A stretch of DNA of 64,000 bases, taken from Symsagittifera roscoffensis. Its lineage: Eukaryota > Xenacoelomorpha > Acoela > Convolutidae. Positions 46,501 to 56,041 of this stretch are shown in pieces. The notes under the pieces were generated by a model. It was given only the letters and a program-made list of their open reading frames with translations, had not been told where the DNA came from and did not search any database. Both the position numbers and the translations under genes were made by a program. Each line of letters opens with the position of its first letter. Position 1 is the first letter of the stretch. The stretch spans positions 43,871,829 through 43,935,828 of the forward strand of contig NC_087067.1 of NCBI RefSeq assembly GCF_963678635.1, written 5' to 3'.

Positions 46501-48290
46501 TAATTTGTAATAAATTGAGCCCAAATTTTGGTCCTTGGTTTGCCATGAAAGGGTTTGAATGAGCCTAATTTTTAGTAAATTGAGCCCAAATTTTGGTCCT
46601 TGGTTTGCCATGAAAGGGGTTGAATGAGCCAAATTTTTAGTAAATTGAGTCCAAATTTCGGTCCTTGGTTTGCCATGAAAGGGACTGAATGTGCCTGATT
46701 TTTAGTAAATTGAGCCCAAATTTTGGGCCTTGGTTTGCCATGAAAGGGTTTGAATGAGCCTAATTTTTATTAAATTGACCCAAACTTTGGTCCTTGGTTT
46801 GCCATGAAAGGGACTGAATGAGCCTGATTTTTAGTAAATTGAGCCCAAGTTTTGGTCCTTGGTCTGCCATGAAAGGGACTGAATGAGCCTAATTTTTAGT
46901 AAATTGAGCCCAAATTTTGGTCCTTGGTTTGCCATGAAAGGGTTTGAATGAGCCTAATTTTTAGTAAATTGAGCCCAAATTTTGGTCCTTGGTTTGCCAT
47001 GAAAGGGTTTGAATGAGCCCAATTTTTAGTAAATTGAGCCCAAATTTTCGTCCTTGGTTTGCCATGAAAGGGACTGAATGAGCCTGGTTTTTAGTAAATT
47101 GAGCCCAATTTTTGGTCCTTGGTTTGCCATGAAAGGGTTTGAATGAGCCTTATTTTTAGTAAATTGAGCCCAAATTTTGGTCCTTGGTTTGCCATGAAAG
47201 GGGTTGAATGAGCCCAATTTTCGGAAAAACGAGCTGAATGAAATGAATTTTTTGTAAACTGGTTCCAATTTTTGGTCCTTGGTTTGCCATGAAAAAGAAT
47301 GAACTTTTGTTCCTTGGTTTGCCATGAAAAGGAATGAATTAGCCCAGTTTTCAGAAAAACGAGCTGAATGAGCCAAACTAATTTGTAAGTTGTTGCCAAA
47401 AACTTGTAGACCAAAAAGTAAATTGGGCTCAATTTTCGGTCCTTGGTTTGTCATGAAAGGGGGTGAATTAGCCCAATTTTCGAAATATTAGGCTCTTATT
47501 TGGGTGCCATTATGTCCGTTTTTTCCGTGACAGCTAAGAGACCAGTCGTACTAAAAATTGGGCTCATTCAGAATTTTATGGAAGATTGTATGCAAAGTTT
47601 TGACCTTGGCAAGACTTTTGAACTACATAAAATGATGCTATCAGGCGGAAGTCTTCCACTTCATTATGTTTAATAACAAAAAAATTATTCACTAATAGTT
47701 AGTTTCTTTGGCTAAGTACAGTTATGGCGTTCTAATTTGCTGATTGCGTTTTCAAGAGAAAACATTTTTGAAATGTCTGAAAAACGCAAGTAAGTTAGTT
47801 AAAAACTATTTCCAAAGATTGCAAGGCCAAAAACATTTCTTCCTAGATCCATCAATAATTTAGCACCCAGCGGTCATACATGTACAGAGAGTTGCAAAAG
47901 TGCAAGCTCATGGAACTATTAAAAACACAGCTCTTCCAAATGGTGGAGTTCTTTATGCAATTTCGATGATTACGACAACCTGGAGACATGAATTCGATCA
48001 GAAAAAATTATTAAAGCATAATGTCTCCGAAATAGGTCAGTTGCTTATTTTTATTAAATTTCTCCAACCCATTTTGCTGGCTGCCAATTATATATAAAAA
48101 CTAGCCTTGTAAATGATTTTTCCAAGCCTCTCACGTCTTCTCCGATGGTGCTTATCTTCTTCTGAAGGTTGACTGCTTCACTTTGGTGACTCAATTTCCT
48201 CATCATACCATCAGCACTGCTACCATCGAAGCCATCAAAGTCATCCCAATCACTCTCGAAGATATCCTCCGCAAAGTCATCACCCGACAT
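24977..48290 (-). CDS. RASEF: RASEF-like large Rab GTPase (coiled coil, disordered linker, C-terminal Rab)
   Basis: The secure exons are 26502-27345, 25815-26180 and 24977-25512, which join in frame with GT-AG introns. Upstream, 31817-31916 and about 30842-31103 encode heptad-like helical sequence, and 48106-48290 a likely N-terminal exon. Order: acidic N-terminus, coiled coil, about 280 disordered residues, then a Rab domain with G1 GNSNVGKTSLL, G3 DTAGSEE, G4 NKSD and G5 EVSAW, ending NCRLC, a probable prenylation signal. Coiled coil plus C-terminal Rab is the layout of RASEF, CRACR2A and RAB44, which act in membrane traffic and calcium-linked signalling. No EF-hand is seen; it may lie on an unrecognised exon or be lost. 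Switch II has Ser where the catalytic Gln is usual. The join between the coiled-coil exon and the exon at 27345 is not in phase with a canonical donor, so one exon may be missing. Confidence 0.7.
25513..25814 (-). other. RASEF-like intron inside the Rab domain
   Basis: 302-bp GT-AG intron. Nothing structured seen. Confidence 0.7.
25815..26180 (-). CDS. RASEF-like exon: linker, Rab P-loop and switch I
   Basis: Acceptor tgttttag and donor gtaaat, phases fitting both neighbours. About 75 acidic linker residues lead into YRVVVVGNSNVGKTSLL (strand 1 and P-loop) and VQSTIG with the switch I threonine. Confidence 0.92.
26181..26501 (-). other. RASEF-like intron before the Rab exon
   Basis: 321-bp GT-AG intron. 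Its first 40 bases are part of the segment copied to 20441-20613. Nothing else seen. Confidence 0.7.
26502..27345 (-). CDS. RASEF-like exon: disordered Asn/Ser/Arg-rich linker
   Basis: Acceptor tttttag, donor gtaagt, 281 codons plus one base. It begins INETQSIIKSRASSS and is rich in N, S, R, Q and T with scattered aromatic residues and no recognisable domain, as in the linker between coiled coil and Rab of large Rabs. The 3' end was copied to 20441-20613. Confidence 0.85.
27462..27885 (+). repeat. Family-F interspersed repeat
   Basis: 'aaactgctcgtatcagggt', 'ttccgactgcc', 'caacgatttctgagacggat', 'atatatcgcgcgttaattgt' and 'gacaacaatacc', in the same order as at 23450-23775. Confidence 0.65.
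28811..28848. repeat. Perfect 13-bp inverted repeat with 12-base loop
   Basis: ATAGAGCACTTTA, loop aaccgttgcgtg, TAAAGTGCTCTAT. It sits between two C-rich / G-rich stretches. Function unknown. Confidence 0.75.
29268..29405 (-). repeat. Family-C short interspersed repeat
   Basis: Inverted relative to 22835-22955: 'ggatctctttaactattcc', 'cctttttcaaaagaggg', 'accattgaattatttcttta', 'gttacaatgtattctcggg'. Confidence 0.65.
29656..30715. repeat. Minisatellite, about 38-bp unit, roughly 28 copies
   Basis: The unit contains 'aaaaatgaactagctgcc' followed by 'agacaacattttttcctacc'. The right end (about 30485-30705) is a distinct subfamily with 'ccaccgaaaatgaattagct' and 'gccagtcaaaac', nearly identical between copies. 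Located in a RASEF-like intron. Confidence 0.9.
30842..31103 (-). CDS. RASEF-like exon: coiled coil
   Basis: Encodes KQKEIEEKLHQQLENIREKV..., then LSALESANQNLREIALVAERSMLDLQDEMFSLQIK, amphipathic and Leu/Glu-rich. Two acceptors in the same phase are possible (…TTAAG at 31104-31105 or …AACAG at 31086-31087). The 3' boundary near 30842 is uncertain. Confidence 0.7.
31104..31816 (-). other. RASEF-like intron between the coiled-coil exons
   Basis: 713 bp, donor gtaata. No repeat or exon is securely seen. Confidence 0.55.
31817..31916 (-). CDS. RASEF-like exon: coiled coil
   Basis: Acceptor gttgcag, donor gtaata; 33 codons, ISHERCETVDQLHYELQCS then IDKTEQVVKEVAHK, helical and charged. Joins the next exon in phase. 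Confidence 0.68.
31940..32392. repeat. 38-bp minisatellite, about 11 copies
   Basis: The unit 'tcattaagactcatgaat' plus 'ggctcatgagtattgcaaaa' is almost invariant over nine copies. Each unit has two CTCATGA words, and the first and last units carry the palindrome ACTCATGAGT. Confidence 0.9.
32533..32740 (+). repeat. 5' LTR of the Ty3/gypsy element
   Basis: 208 bp, begins TGTCATAG and ends TTTTCACA (TG...CA). Matches the 3' LTR at all but 3 positions. Confidence 0.95.
32740..33700 (+). other. Ty3/gypsy gag region
   Basis: Capsid-like sequence with many charged helices (approximate limits), then a Gly/Arg-rich stretch and two Cys/His knuckles, the second CNFCRKTGHYERTC (CX2CX4HX4C). Confidence 0.85.
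32741..32758 (+). other. Candidate primer-binding site
   Basis: 'tggcgcagccaacaggcc' lies directly after the 5' LTR and starts TGG, as sites pairing with a tRNA 3' CCA do. The tRNA species was not identified. Confidence 0.55.
33900..34250 (+). other. Ty3/gypsy aspartic protease region
   Basis: Contains the active-site DSG in VWIDSGSPISIFT and, further on, the IIGRDLMPNLG block typical of retroviral-type proteases. Confidence 0.85.
34380..35080 (+). other. Ty3/gypsy reverse transcriptase region
   Basis: Recognised by FYGLNTMPAEFQ and the catalytic FIDDIL box near 34910; fossil domain limits are approximate. Confidence 0.9.
35320..35640 (+). other. Ty3/gypsy RNase H region
   Basis: VCDASHNGLGVVL, SRYLNAAEKNYSTNELDMLA and VTDHKAL, the D-E-D set of Ty3-type RNase H. 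Confidence 0.9.
36500..38212 (+). other. Ty3/gypsy integrase region and acidic C-terminal tail
   Basis: An HHCC zinc domain (HYYHHG ... CPEC), then the D-D-E core: LDFWGPI, RVDQGTNF and GCVERTIG. The following 300 or so residues are Pro/Glu/Gly-rich and end in a Ser/Arg stretch; no envelope or chromodomain is recognised. Confidence 0.9.
38510..38520 (+). other. Polypurine tract of the Ty3/gypsy element
   Basis: 'aaggagggaaa' abuts the 3' LTR, the expected plus-strand primer site. Confidence 0.85.
38521..38728 (+). repeat. 3' LTR of the Ty3/gypsy element
   Basis: 208 bp, TGTCATAG to TTTTCACA, next to the polypurine tract. Confidence 0.95.
38965..39036 (-). repeat. tRNA-derived SINE head fragment
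   Basis: On the minus strand 'caatcggaaggtcggtggt' then 'tcgaggccc', the B-box half of the head seen at 6930-7110. The body is missing. Confidence 0.45.
39037..39717. other. Unassigned intronic DNA
   Basis: AT-rich with one C-rich / G-rich inverted stretch ('cccctctcatgtgggagaggg', 39682-39702). 'tctgaatcttccgactgcc' at 39615 matches family F. No gene seen. Confidence 0.5.
39720..40416. mobile_element. 697-bp MITE with TA target duplication (family D, mariner-like)
   Basis: Left end 'cccgggttgactaaaaatg' + 'ctaatcatacag'; right end inverted 'cccgggctgacc...aaaaacgctagtcatacaa'. TA flanks both ends (39718-39719, 40417-40418). Inner copies of 'aattgtatga..agcattttt' are scattered as subterminal repeats. 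No transposase. TA target and terminal repeats suggest a Tc1/mariner-type source. Confidence 0.7.
41730..42080 (-). mobile_element. hAT-like MITE family A, inverted copy
   Basis: Inverted core: 'ttggcgcgcactcgcct', 'atatattggcgcctttagaa', 'gttggtcggcc'. The terminus near 42070 reads 'aaatcgcccctgg', a decayed end. Confidence 0.55.
42140..42325 (-). repeat. tRNA-derived SINE copy
   Basis: Shares 'gagaaccgctg.tgtgcccctg.ttaagat' and 'aggcctttcgatgagaggcgga' with 6930-7110, in the same order. Confidence 0.6.
42382..47480. repeat. 65-bp tandem array, about 78 units, with higher-order periods
   Basis: Unit: 'gaatgagcctaatttttagt', 'aaattgagtccaaatttt', 'ggttcttggtttgccatgaa', 'agtgact'. The left 2.5 kb is very uniform; the right half uses a 'gagcccaaattttggtcc' variant. 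Diagnostic variants recur at 520 bp (8 units; 42791 and 43311, 42981 and 43501, 43161 and 43681) on the left, and a 714-bp block (45721-46434) is repeated at 46435-47148 on the right. Long minus-strand open frames through it are a by-product of the unit, since 65 is not a multiple of 3 and all frames are visited. Confidence 0.95.
47864..48035 (+). CDS. Unassigned exon-like stretch
   Basis: 57 codons plus one base. The only open plus frame is closed by a TAG whose last two bases are the AG of an acceptor (aatttag|CACC), and it ends at a GAAATAG|gtcagt donor. The translation starts HPAVIHVQRVAKV and includes ALPNGGVLYAISM and TTTWRHEFDQKK, protein-like and not low-complexity. I do not recognise the family. 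It lies only 70 bp from, and opposite to, the presumed first RASEF-like exon. Confidence 0.45.
48106..48290 (-). CDS. Probable N-terminal exon of the RASEF-like gene
   Basis: ATG at 48290-48288 in good context (gaaaaATGT). It encodes MSGDDFAEDIFESDWDDFDG, an acidic start, then LSHQSEAVNLQKKISTIGED, which resembles the helix after the EF-hands in RASEF and CRACR2A (W-x-x-F ... Q-x-x-x-LYQNI). A GC donor at ACAAG|gctagt would keep phase with the exon at 31916, but this join is inferred across 16 kb. It could belong to another gene. Confidence 0.5.
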
Positions 48291-50403
48291 TTTTCTCAGC
48301 GTAAAGAAGAACTCACGCAAAAGTGAATTAAATTAATCAGTGAAACTAACAAAACAATCAATAAAACGTTAGGCAAAACGAGCAGCGTGCTGATCGTGGA
48401 TCCATCAGACCATTTTTAAAAATAGTTGCGGTAAATTTTTTTAATTAAAAGTCTTACCCCTAAAAAAGTCTGAGCTTTGTAACTTTACACAGTTTTGATC
48501 ATTTTATACCTGCGTCTGAACTCAAACTCAATATTAATTTTCTTCTTTGACATCATCAAGTTCACGCAAGAGCTCCAATACAAAGGTACAAAGCTACGAA
48601 GATTCTTGAAACTTACCAACTTGAAATGTTGAAATTTAAGTAGATTTTTTATGTCAAACTTCAAAGCAAAAATCTCTTTTATCAGAACCGGTAAAAGTAT
48701 AAACGAAGATAAAGAATTTAAAACCAATTATAATAAGGAAGATCACTGCCAAATTACATCAATTTGTTGTAAAAAAATATAGGTTTTCAAACTTTCTTTT
48801 TCTGGTCACAACTACCATAAAACAGAATTAGCAAATTTAAATTAAAAATTTGAAAACACAGAAAACCACAAAATTTATATTGGAATTTCAAAATAAAAAA
48901 TAAATAAATGGATTTCCACCATTCCGTAATTTCAGATGCTGACGATTATTTAGAAATAATAAACAAAACTAGCAAACAACATGGTAAATAAGATCACTTT
49001 TTATAGTTTTTCTGAAACATTTGGTACAAGTAGTCCGGCGCCAGACAGGCGATAAACTGACCAAAACTTACCATTACCAAGTTTGGCCAAAAGATACTTG
49101 AATTAAAATAAACAATTAAACTGACCGGGGAAGCTGAAAAATATTGTGACTGAAAAAACTACTATTAATGTCACGTGGAGTCTTTATTCCCAATAAAAAG
49201 ACCAATGAAAGGCGTTACTATAAAGTGGCAGTTTTCATGACCAAATATAGAAGAATATAGAAAAAAGCCAAAGTGGCAAGAAAGAATATAAAATAAAAAT
49301 TTTTTCAAAAGAATATGAAAAAAATTAAAACATTAATCTTCAGAAAAAAAAGCATGAAATTGTCCAGAAATCGACATCCTTCCCTCCGCGAAGAAGTAAT
49401 TTAAACACATTTCAAAAACGTAGGGCGACAATTCATAACAGGCGACAATTCGGAACCTATTTCAAACCACTTCACAGTCTGTTACGAATTGTCGCTTCAC
49501 GTGAAAAAGTATCTGTCTAATGTTGCTAAAATACGTGGTAAAATACGTTGGCAACATACTTGTTTTGCATTTTGCAGTAACATGATGTAGTTTAACTATT
49601 TAAAGGCACAGCGAGAGCTGACTGCAAAAACCTTGGTTTGGTTATAGGTAGCAATTTTCCAATATTATGTCCATTCATTGCGTTTAAAGTAAGTATTTTG
49701 CTGCGTATAATATTTCTGTTTGTTGAAAATTTTGCGGATTTCAGCAATATTGGGTTAGTTTCAAGTAACCTTACAGTGGAAGTCTCAAATCAACTGATAT
49801 TTCTTGCTAGATGTTATCTTTTTTTGGAGTGAATTACCTCGGCTGTCATTTATTCATCGAAAGTAGGTATCTAAAGTAGGTTTCTGAGAAAAACTGAAAA
49901 AATAGGCTGAGCAATTACTTAAGAAGTTCGAAATGTACATCATTCATTCTCCCATTTTGTAAAAATAAAAAATATATATGTTCTTTAACTAACAGAGGAG
50001 CAAAACCACTGAACATGAGTGAAAATGATTTGATGCCGGAAAATACTGGAAAAATGAGAAAAGTTTTACTCCTCAAAAACTTACAAACAATTTCATACTG
50101 GTAAAAATGATCTGATACAGCACATATTTCTTTAGATGTTCCTTTTTTTCAAAAAATTTTACCATGAATTCCATTTCATCAAATATTCTGGCATTCTGGA
50201 GTTTTAATACTAATTATTATCTGGCAAGAAAAATTGAATCTCCAAATCCTTGTAGTTTTTGAGATTTTGCACTTATTTTCAAAAACTTCGAAGTTAATAA
50301 GAATTTTGCTTGTTCTAAAATCTCATTCTAAGTGCCTATTTCTTGATAGATGACTAATTATGTAAAAGTTCTTTATAATTGTAAATTTTAATCTTAAATT
50401 ATT

Positions 50404-51450
50404 TTATTGTTCCGACCATTTGAAAAATGTGAAGGAACTTTGTATTCGGGTTTTTTAGTTTTTACTTTTTTTTCCTCGCAAAATCAGGAACCACAAATAG
50501 TTATTGAAATCAGTAGCGGATTTAGAGGTCAGTTGATTTGTGACACCCTCCCCTCTGGGATTCGACCCCTGCCGACCCAAAGGGTCCCCTTTTGTACTAT
50601 TTTGAGATATCCATTTTTGGTTGACTGACCTTAAAATTGTTCTAAAAGCGCCTTTGGCGCCAATCGATACTAAATTTAAGGGAGGAGCAAGCGCCGAAAA
50701 AACGCAATTTTGTGGTCAAAATTTTCCAAAAAATGCCCCTTTTTTGGCATTATTGAAAAATTTGCCTGCCGCGCAGAATATTTAGCCAAACTAGGGTCTT
50801 TATCGGGGTTTGGGATAGCTCAGAAAACCAATTTGTTCGACCTAAAAAGAAGGTCGACAAAATGTTCTAAAAATTTTGAAAAACCGCCCCCCTCTCAAGA
50901 CATTCCTAGATCAGCGCTTGATTGAAATGGGTCGAATGGTATATCATATAAAAGCCATTGCAGTCGTTATTCGAAACACATCAAAAATTATTTAAAAAAA
51001 TTTTCAGTCTCGAGAAAAATAACTTGTTTTTTTTTGGCCTAATTTAAAAGCCAGTAAAGTTAGTGTACAGGCTTACAATAGCTTATTTATGCTTAACATA
51101 AGCCATGAAAACTTAGTTTCAATTGAGTAAAATTAATTTTCGGAAATTTTAGTGCCAATTTGAGAATCAAAAACTTCGAAATTCAAAAAATAATTCGGAA
51201 ATTTTTTGAATTATAAAAAAAAAACTTTTTTTTCGTTTCTTTAGTCTTTTTTCTAGAAAAACTGTTTTCCAATTGGCATGTTTTATTGGACTTTCGAGCA
51301 TGTTTAATGTTTATTTGTTCATTCAGTTTTTTCTATCAAACCACGCAGAAAAAAAACCACCCTAATTTAAGGAAAAAAAAACTTTTTTTTTTGTATTTTT
51401 TTAAGAGCATGGACTGAACATTCTGGGCTACTTGCACAGTTATCGTTTAT
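50404..51450 (+). repeat. Family-B repeat interrupted by a MITE
   Basis: Left part 50404-50502 ('ttgttccgaccatttgaaaa', 'ctttgtattcggg') and right part 50929-51450 ('gggtcgaatggtatatcata' to 'ctacttgcacagtta') join cleanly if 50511-50920 and one 8-bp duplicate are removed. Confidence 0.75.
50511..50920 (+). mobile_element. Complete hAT-like MITE family A, 410 bp, 8-bp target duplication
   Basis: Ends 'cagtagcggatttag' and 'cctagatcagcgcttg' (inverted relatives of CAGGGGCGGATYTAGG). Flanks 50503-50510 and 50921-50928 are both attgaaat. Inside are 'gacccaaagggtcc', 'gcgcctttggcgcc' and 'gagcaagcgccgaaaaaacg'. CAGGGGC-type ends with an 8-bp duplication fit the hAT superfamily. No transposase. 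Confidence 0.88.
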
Positions 51451-53098
51451 CCTGGTTTCTTTACAGATTTACAAAATTTTAGATTTCAATTTAAGATTAA
51501 TTGTAGTCTTAGAATCGTCGCATCAAGATTTTATAAAAACATATATTATAACTTATTTTCGTCTATTTTAGTTGTTTTGTTCCTAATACGATTCAATATA
51601 AAAAATAATTGACTTGCGTGGAGACTTTAAATAACGCAATACGCATTTTGTTTATCCTGACTGATTTTTTCTACTAAGCGTTTTGATACCAATTGCTTTA
51701 GCTAGTTGAAAATAAAGCGTCTATTATAATTTGTTTCCTAATGATTTTGGATAAACCAGCTCTTATTTTTTCTCTTTTCTGCTTCTAAGAAAAAATAATC
51801 GTGAAAACTTTTGTGTGTGCAGAAAATCATTTCGAGGACCAAAACACTAGTTTAATTTTGTGCATTGAAGAAGAAATCGGATTTTCACTGTTAACCCGCG
51901 TATTGATTCATTTTAAGTTTCATTCACTAGCTTTATAAGTTTGTTTTAAAAACTATTGACAAACAGTACCAGGGCCCGATAAAAAGAGTTTCAAATAAAA
52001 TTCAATTTAATCACTTGATAATAACTGTTTTTGAAAAAACTCTCATGAATAAGTTGACTGATACTCTAAATCTTATCTGAAGAGCGTTTCTTGATTTTGC
52101 GTGGACACTTTTGCGTCGATTTAATTGACAAACATGATTCATTCTGGAAATATCGGCCGGCAAATGATTCTTAAGTTTTTACTTCTAAGAAGGCTGGGGG
52201 TGAAATAATTAAAGTTTAAGCACTAAATCCTTGTAATGAGCTTTACTTTCTGAAGTTGAAAGTTTTGCCTTTCTAATTGTTAGAAGTTCTGTTCAGATTT
52301 TAGTATCGGGGGTCTCTTGACCTTGTACATAAATAATGGCAGCTATTTTGCTTTTGTATTCTTTCTAAATTGCAACTAAATTTTTTGGCTTAAGAGGGTT
52401 ATAATTGTTCGATCAATGTTTACTTGAAGTATTGTAGATCACATCGGGCCTTAGCATTATTTTTTTGCTACTAATTACTTTGGGGAGTTATTGAAAAAAT
52501 ATTGACTGTCTCTCTTCGTTTGTTTGCTATCAAATTAAAACTAAGCCTGAAACTTCTTTAAAAGTGTCATCAAGGCGTTTTTGAGATGATAGTGATAATT
52601 TACTTAGGAATAATGCAGTTAACGGCAATGGGGAACACGAATGACTGTGTTGAACGATACGGTTGTTCAAGGGTGATCAAATAAGGGTGAATACTTGATA
52701 GCTTTTATGAAAAATAAGAAAAAACTTCTTTTTTTCTTTTATACGGCTAGTATAGCCTTAAAAGTTATGAACGTTGAGTGTGTAAGGCTCTGGTATCGAA
52801 TAGGTGCTGTTTAAAACAACATAACGGGTACGATTTATTGGTTAAACGGTACGGTAAATTCCGTTTCATAACGGTATAAATCAGCTGAATATTGAATGGA
52901 ATTAAGTAATGCTTGGCAAACTGTGGGCTGTTCATGTTTTCAAGCATGATTTCAGAAATAAAATAAATCTCTTTTCATTTTCTCGAATTTTTTTATTAGA
53001 CATATTTTTCATTGTAAGCCAATTTGCAACGAATCTTTTTTTATGTTGATATAGCCTACTCAGCATTTGCCTAACTTTAATCTGAAAAAAAAATTACC

Positions 53099-53169
53099 AC
53101 GGTAGGGCTCGAACCGTCAAGGTAGAGATTAGCTATCGGCTATGCTAAAGATTATACTACGCGGCCTTA
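53099..53169 (-). repeat. tRNA-like sequence (pseudogene or SINE head)
   Basis: On the minus strand 'gtagtataatctttagca' resembles an A box and 'gacggttcgagccc' is a good B box, 33 bases apart. Stems are poorly paired, so a working tRNA is unlikely. Confidence 0.4.
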
Positions 53170-53400
53170 TAATGAGCACTCGTACTTGCTTTCTAATAGC
53201 GACGTAAGCATATATGGTTTTTAAAAATTTATTGCATTCTAGTTTTAACACTTCAAATTTGTTAACCAATCAGGCTCAGCGTTTAAGAGCGATTATTTGA
53301 GCCCGATGAACAAACCCACGCTAAAACCAATTTGACTTAAAAAAGTCGAATTGGTATTATGGATACCCGTTTCAATGCAAAACACACAAGCATAATTGGT

Positions 53401-53725
53401 TACTGTGCAAGTAGCACAGAATGTTCCGAACATAGTCTTAAATTATTTAAGAAAAAATTCAAATCGCTATCGCTGTTATCTGAAACAAAAATAGAACTTA
53501 GACTTAATAGACAGTCATAAAAAAAGGAAATCAATTGTTGTTAGAAAATTGACTAGAAAGTTGAAAACCAAAATGTGAAAGCTTTTTTTAATTTCGATTT
53601 TCTTTTCGAAATTTTAGCAGACGTTTTTTGAAGTTTTGAACTGTATATATCCCAAAATTGCGCTACCAAACTCCAAAAACTAATTTTACTCGGTTAAAAC
53701 TAAGTTTCCACGGCTTAAACTAAGC
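53401..53725 (-). repeat. Family-B repeat, inverted and truncated
   Basis: Begins with the inverted terminus 'actgtgcaagtagcacagaa' + 'tgttccgaacat' and includes 'ctaattttactcggttaaaa' and 'ctaagtttccacggctta', the reverse complement of blocks in other copies. Confidence 0.6.
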
Positions 53726-56041
53726 TCAAGTACATAGGCCAAGCTGCACTTTGCAACCACAAGCGAAAAAGCGACAAAAGGTAGCTGTTGACTGAAAAGC
53801 CATCAAAGTTAAAACCAAGAAAAGAAACACGCTGCTAGCTTCCGGAGTCAATTTTCGGACCTGCAGATTAAGAGTCAACTGTCGTAGCGTCAACGACATT
53901 TGACAATTTTCAATCACTAACCACAAAAAGCCAAATACAAAGTTTAATGCAGCGAAAGTAAAAACCAGACTAAGGGCCTAGTCAAATGTGGAGGTAACTG
54001 TTTGATCATTTTAAATGTACCGATGCATGGCTGATTCCAAACCAAAATTGGTATTATCGTCCGTGCAGGTATACCCTTACAACTCGTTTTTCGATTGAAC
54101 CCTCAATCTCAAAGTGGTATTTCGGAAAACAAAATTAGTTTTTTGCATAACAATAGCTTAGCAAAATTGAGTAGAAAAACTTCGAAACACCTGTATCATA
54201 TAGCCTTGAGTTGTTCTTTTCTGAATAAAATGATGCTAGGAAATACTGAACTTGGTAGGAAATACTTTATAGTAGCCGCATCCAATTTTTGAATTAACTC
54301 AAGCTAAATAAATTTACTTCAATATGCAATTATCAAATATGACATCTACAAATATTTATATTTACATGAAATCTTCGACTATAGATATCGAAAGTTTCAA
54401 CTTTGAAGTGTATCATTTCATTTATTCAACTGTAGATATAGAAAGTTCCACTTTGATATTATCAACAATATTACAACTTTTTCTTTCACATCAACCCTTA
54501 ATCACAAGTTTGGCAGGGTATTTTTTAATAAATTGTTCGAAAAATCAGTCAAAAAATTTTAAGTCTAAGTCGGAGTCGGAGCCAATTTTCTACAGAAAAT
54601 AAGTTCTTAGCTGCTTTATGCAGACAAAATTGCTGCTTCTTTTGTTTAATTGAAACCCTTAATCTTAGCCAGTTTCATTTATGCAATGACGATTCCTAGC
54701 AACTGTACTTACCATTGAGCACTCGATAACTACAATTGAACGCCATATTTTTGGCGTTTTTTTTTCAAACAGAAGAAAATCCCAGAAACGACAACCAGTT
54801 CGAAATATAGGCATTTTCTAATCCATAACTAACTACTATGGAAACAGATGCGAAGTAGTTCATGCAGACGAAATCCCCAGTACATGTCCTTCGATTGAAG
54901 CCTTAACCCCAAATTTGTTACCTTAGAATGAAAAAAAAACCAAAGAAACTCAGAAAATTCCCCTCACTGAAAGGCCACCGAGTACAGTAAAAAAGACTTG
55001 CTCAATGTACAGTACAGGGAAGTAATCGGTCTTTCAATCTCTCTTTAGACTAATGTTGTGAAAATAATGGTTCCACCAAAAGTAGCACTAATATTTGCGA
55101 CTTAGGTTGGAATGACTAAGCAATTGAAAATTGATTAGCTGCTTTGGATTAAATATAATTATGCGCACTTATACTCCTTAGCAAAAAAAACAGATTGATT
55201 ATGAATTCCATACTGTTGGTAACTGTCATAATATTTGAAACAATTCATTAGTCAAAGTCTCAAAAGCATTAGATGCGCAGGAATTGTTGAGATTTTGTAT
55301 GTAGGTGAAATAGTAGAAATGCAAGCAATTTTGTTTTTAAATCAAAGTTTTTGATGGAATTTCTTCAAACCCTTCAAAAGCTAATAGTGCACCTTAATGA
55401 AAATCAAAAGAATAAATATTTTTGTTTTGGTGCAGAAAAAACCAATTTCCACTGAAGCAAGCGACAATGTCGTCAAATTAGCCCAATTACATCGCCCACC
55501 AAAATTAACACTGACCAATTAACATTTTGGATGGAGAAAAGACGTGGATCATTTGCAGGAATTGGAAACTCAAAACTCCGTTTTCGATTTAAATGAGATA
55601 ACTCATTTTCAAAAAAGGCCAAAGTTAGTAACACAAAAGAAGAAAGGAATATCACATTGAATTTTCAATAAAAATTGAACAATGTTTTTTTTGCAGTTTT
55701 TTGTTTGATTGATTTTTGGATATCGATGAAGAAACATCAAAAGACACTACTGATAATTAAAAATCCCATCATTAGATTTACACCAGTGAGTTTTAAGTGA
55801 ACACAAAAAAGCTTTTTGTTTTTGCTTCAAGATAGTTAACTCTTAAATGCTTGAGTAAATTAAAAACCATTGTCAGGGTAGACCTTTAACGCGCACAATA
55901 GTATGCCTTTAGGCTATCCTCTCTTATTTATACTCGCTGATAGGTATCTTGAATTGTTTATATGTTCCGAATGGTTAGAATAATTTGTTAGCTTGTATTA
56001 TTAGAGAAATTATTTGTTTTAATTCCTTTTATTTTAATACA

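Larger units (their letters stand above)
31917..48105 (-). other. Long RASEF-like intron (if the 48-kb exon belongs to this gene)
   Basis: 16 kb filled by a 38-bp minisatellite (31940-32392), a hAT-like MITE split by a Ty3/gypsy element (32426-38925), SINE pieces, a TA-flanked MITE (39720-40416), another MITE (41730-42080), the 65-bp satellite-like array (42382-47480) and a plus-strand exon-like stretch (47864-48035). The stretch 40420-41730 shows nothing recognisable. Confidence 0.5.

Noticed and set aside
45721-47454. Long minus-strand open frames (65 to 142 codons) in the 65-bp array, some repeated exactly.
   Set aside because: They are produced by the tandem unit itself: the 65-bp period shifts frame each unit, and all three frames happen to lack stops. 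No start, splice or domain logic.
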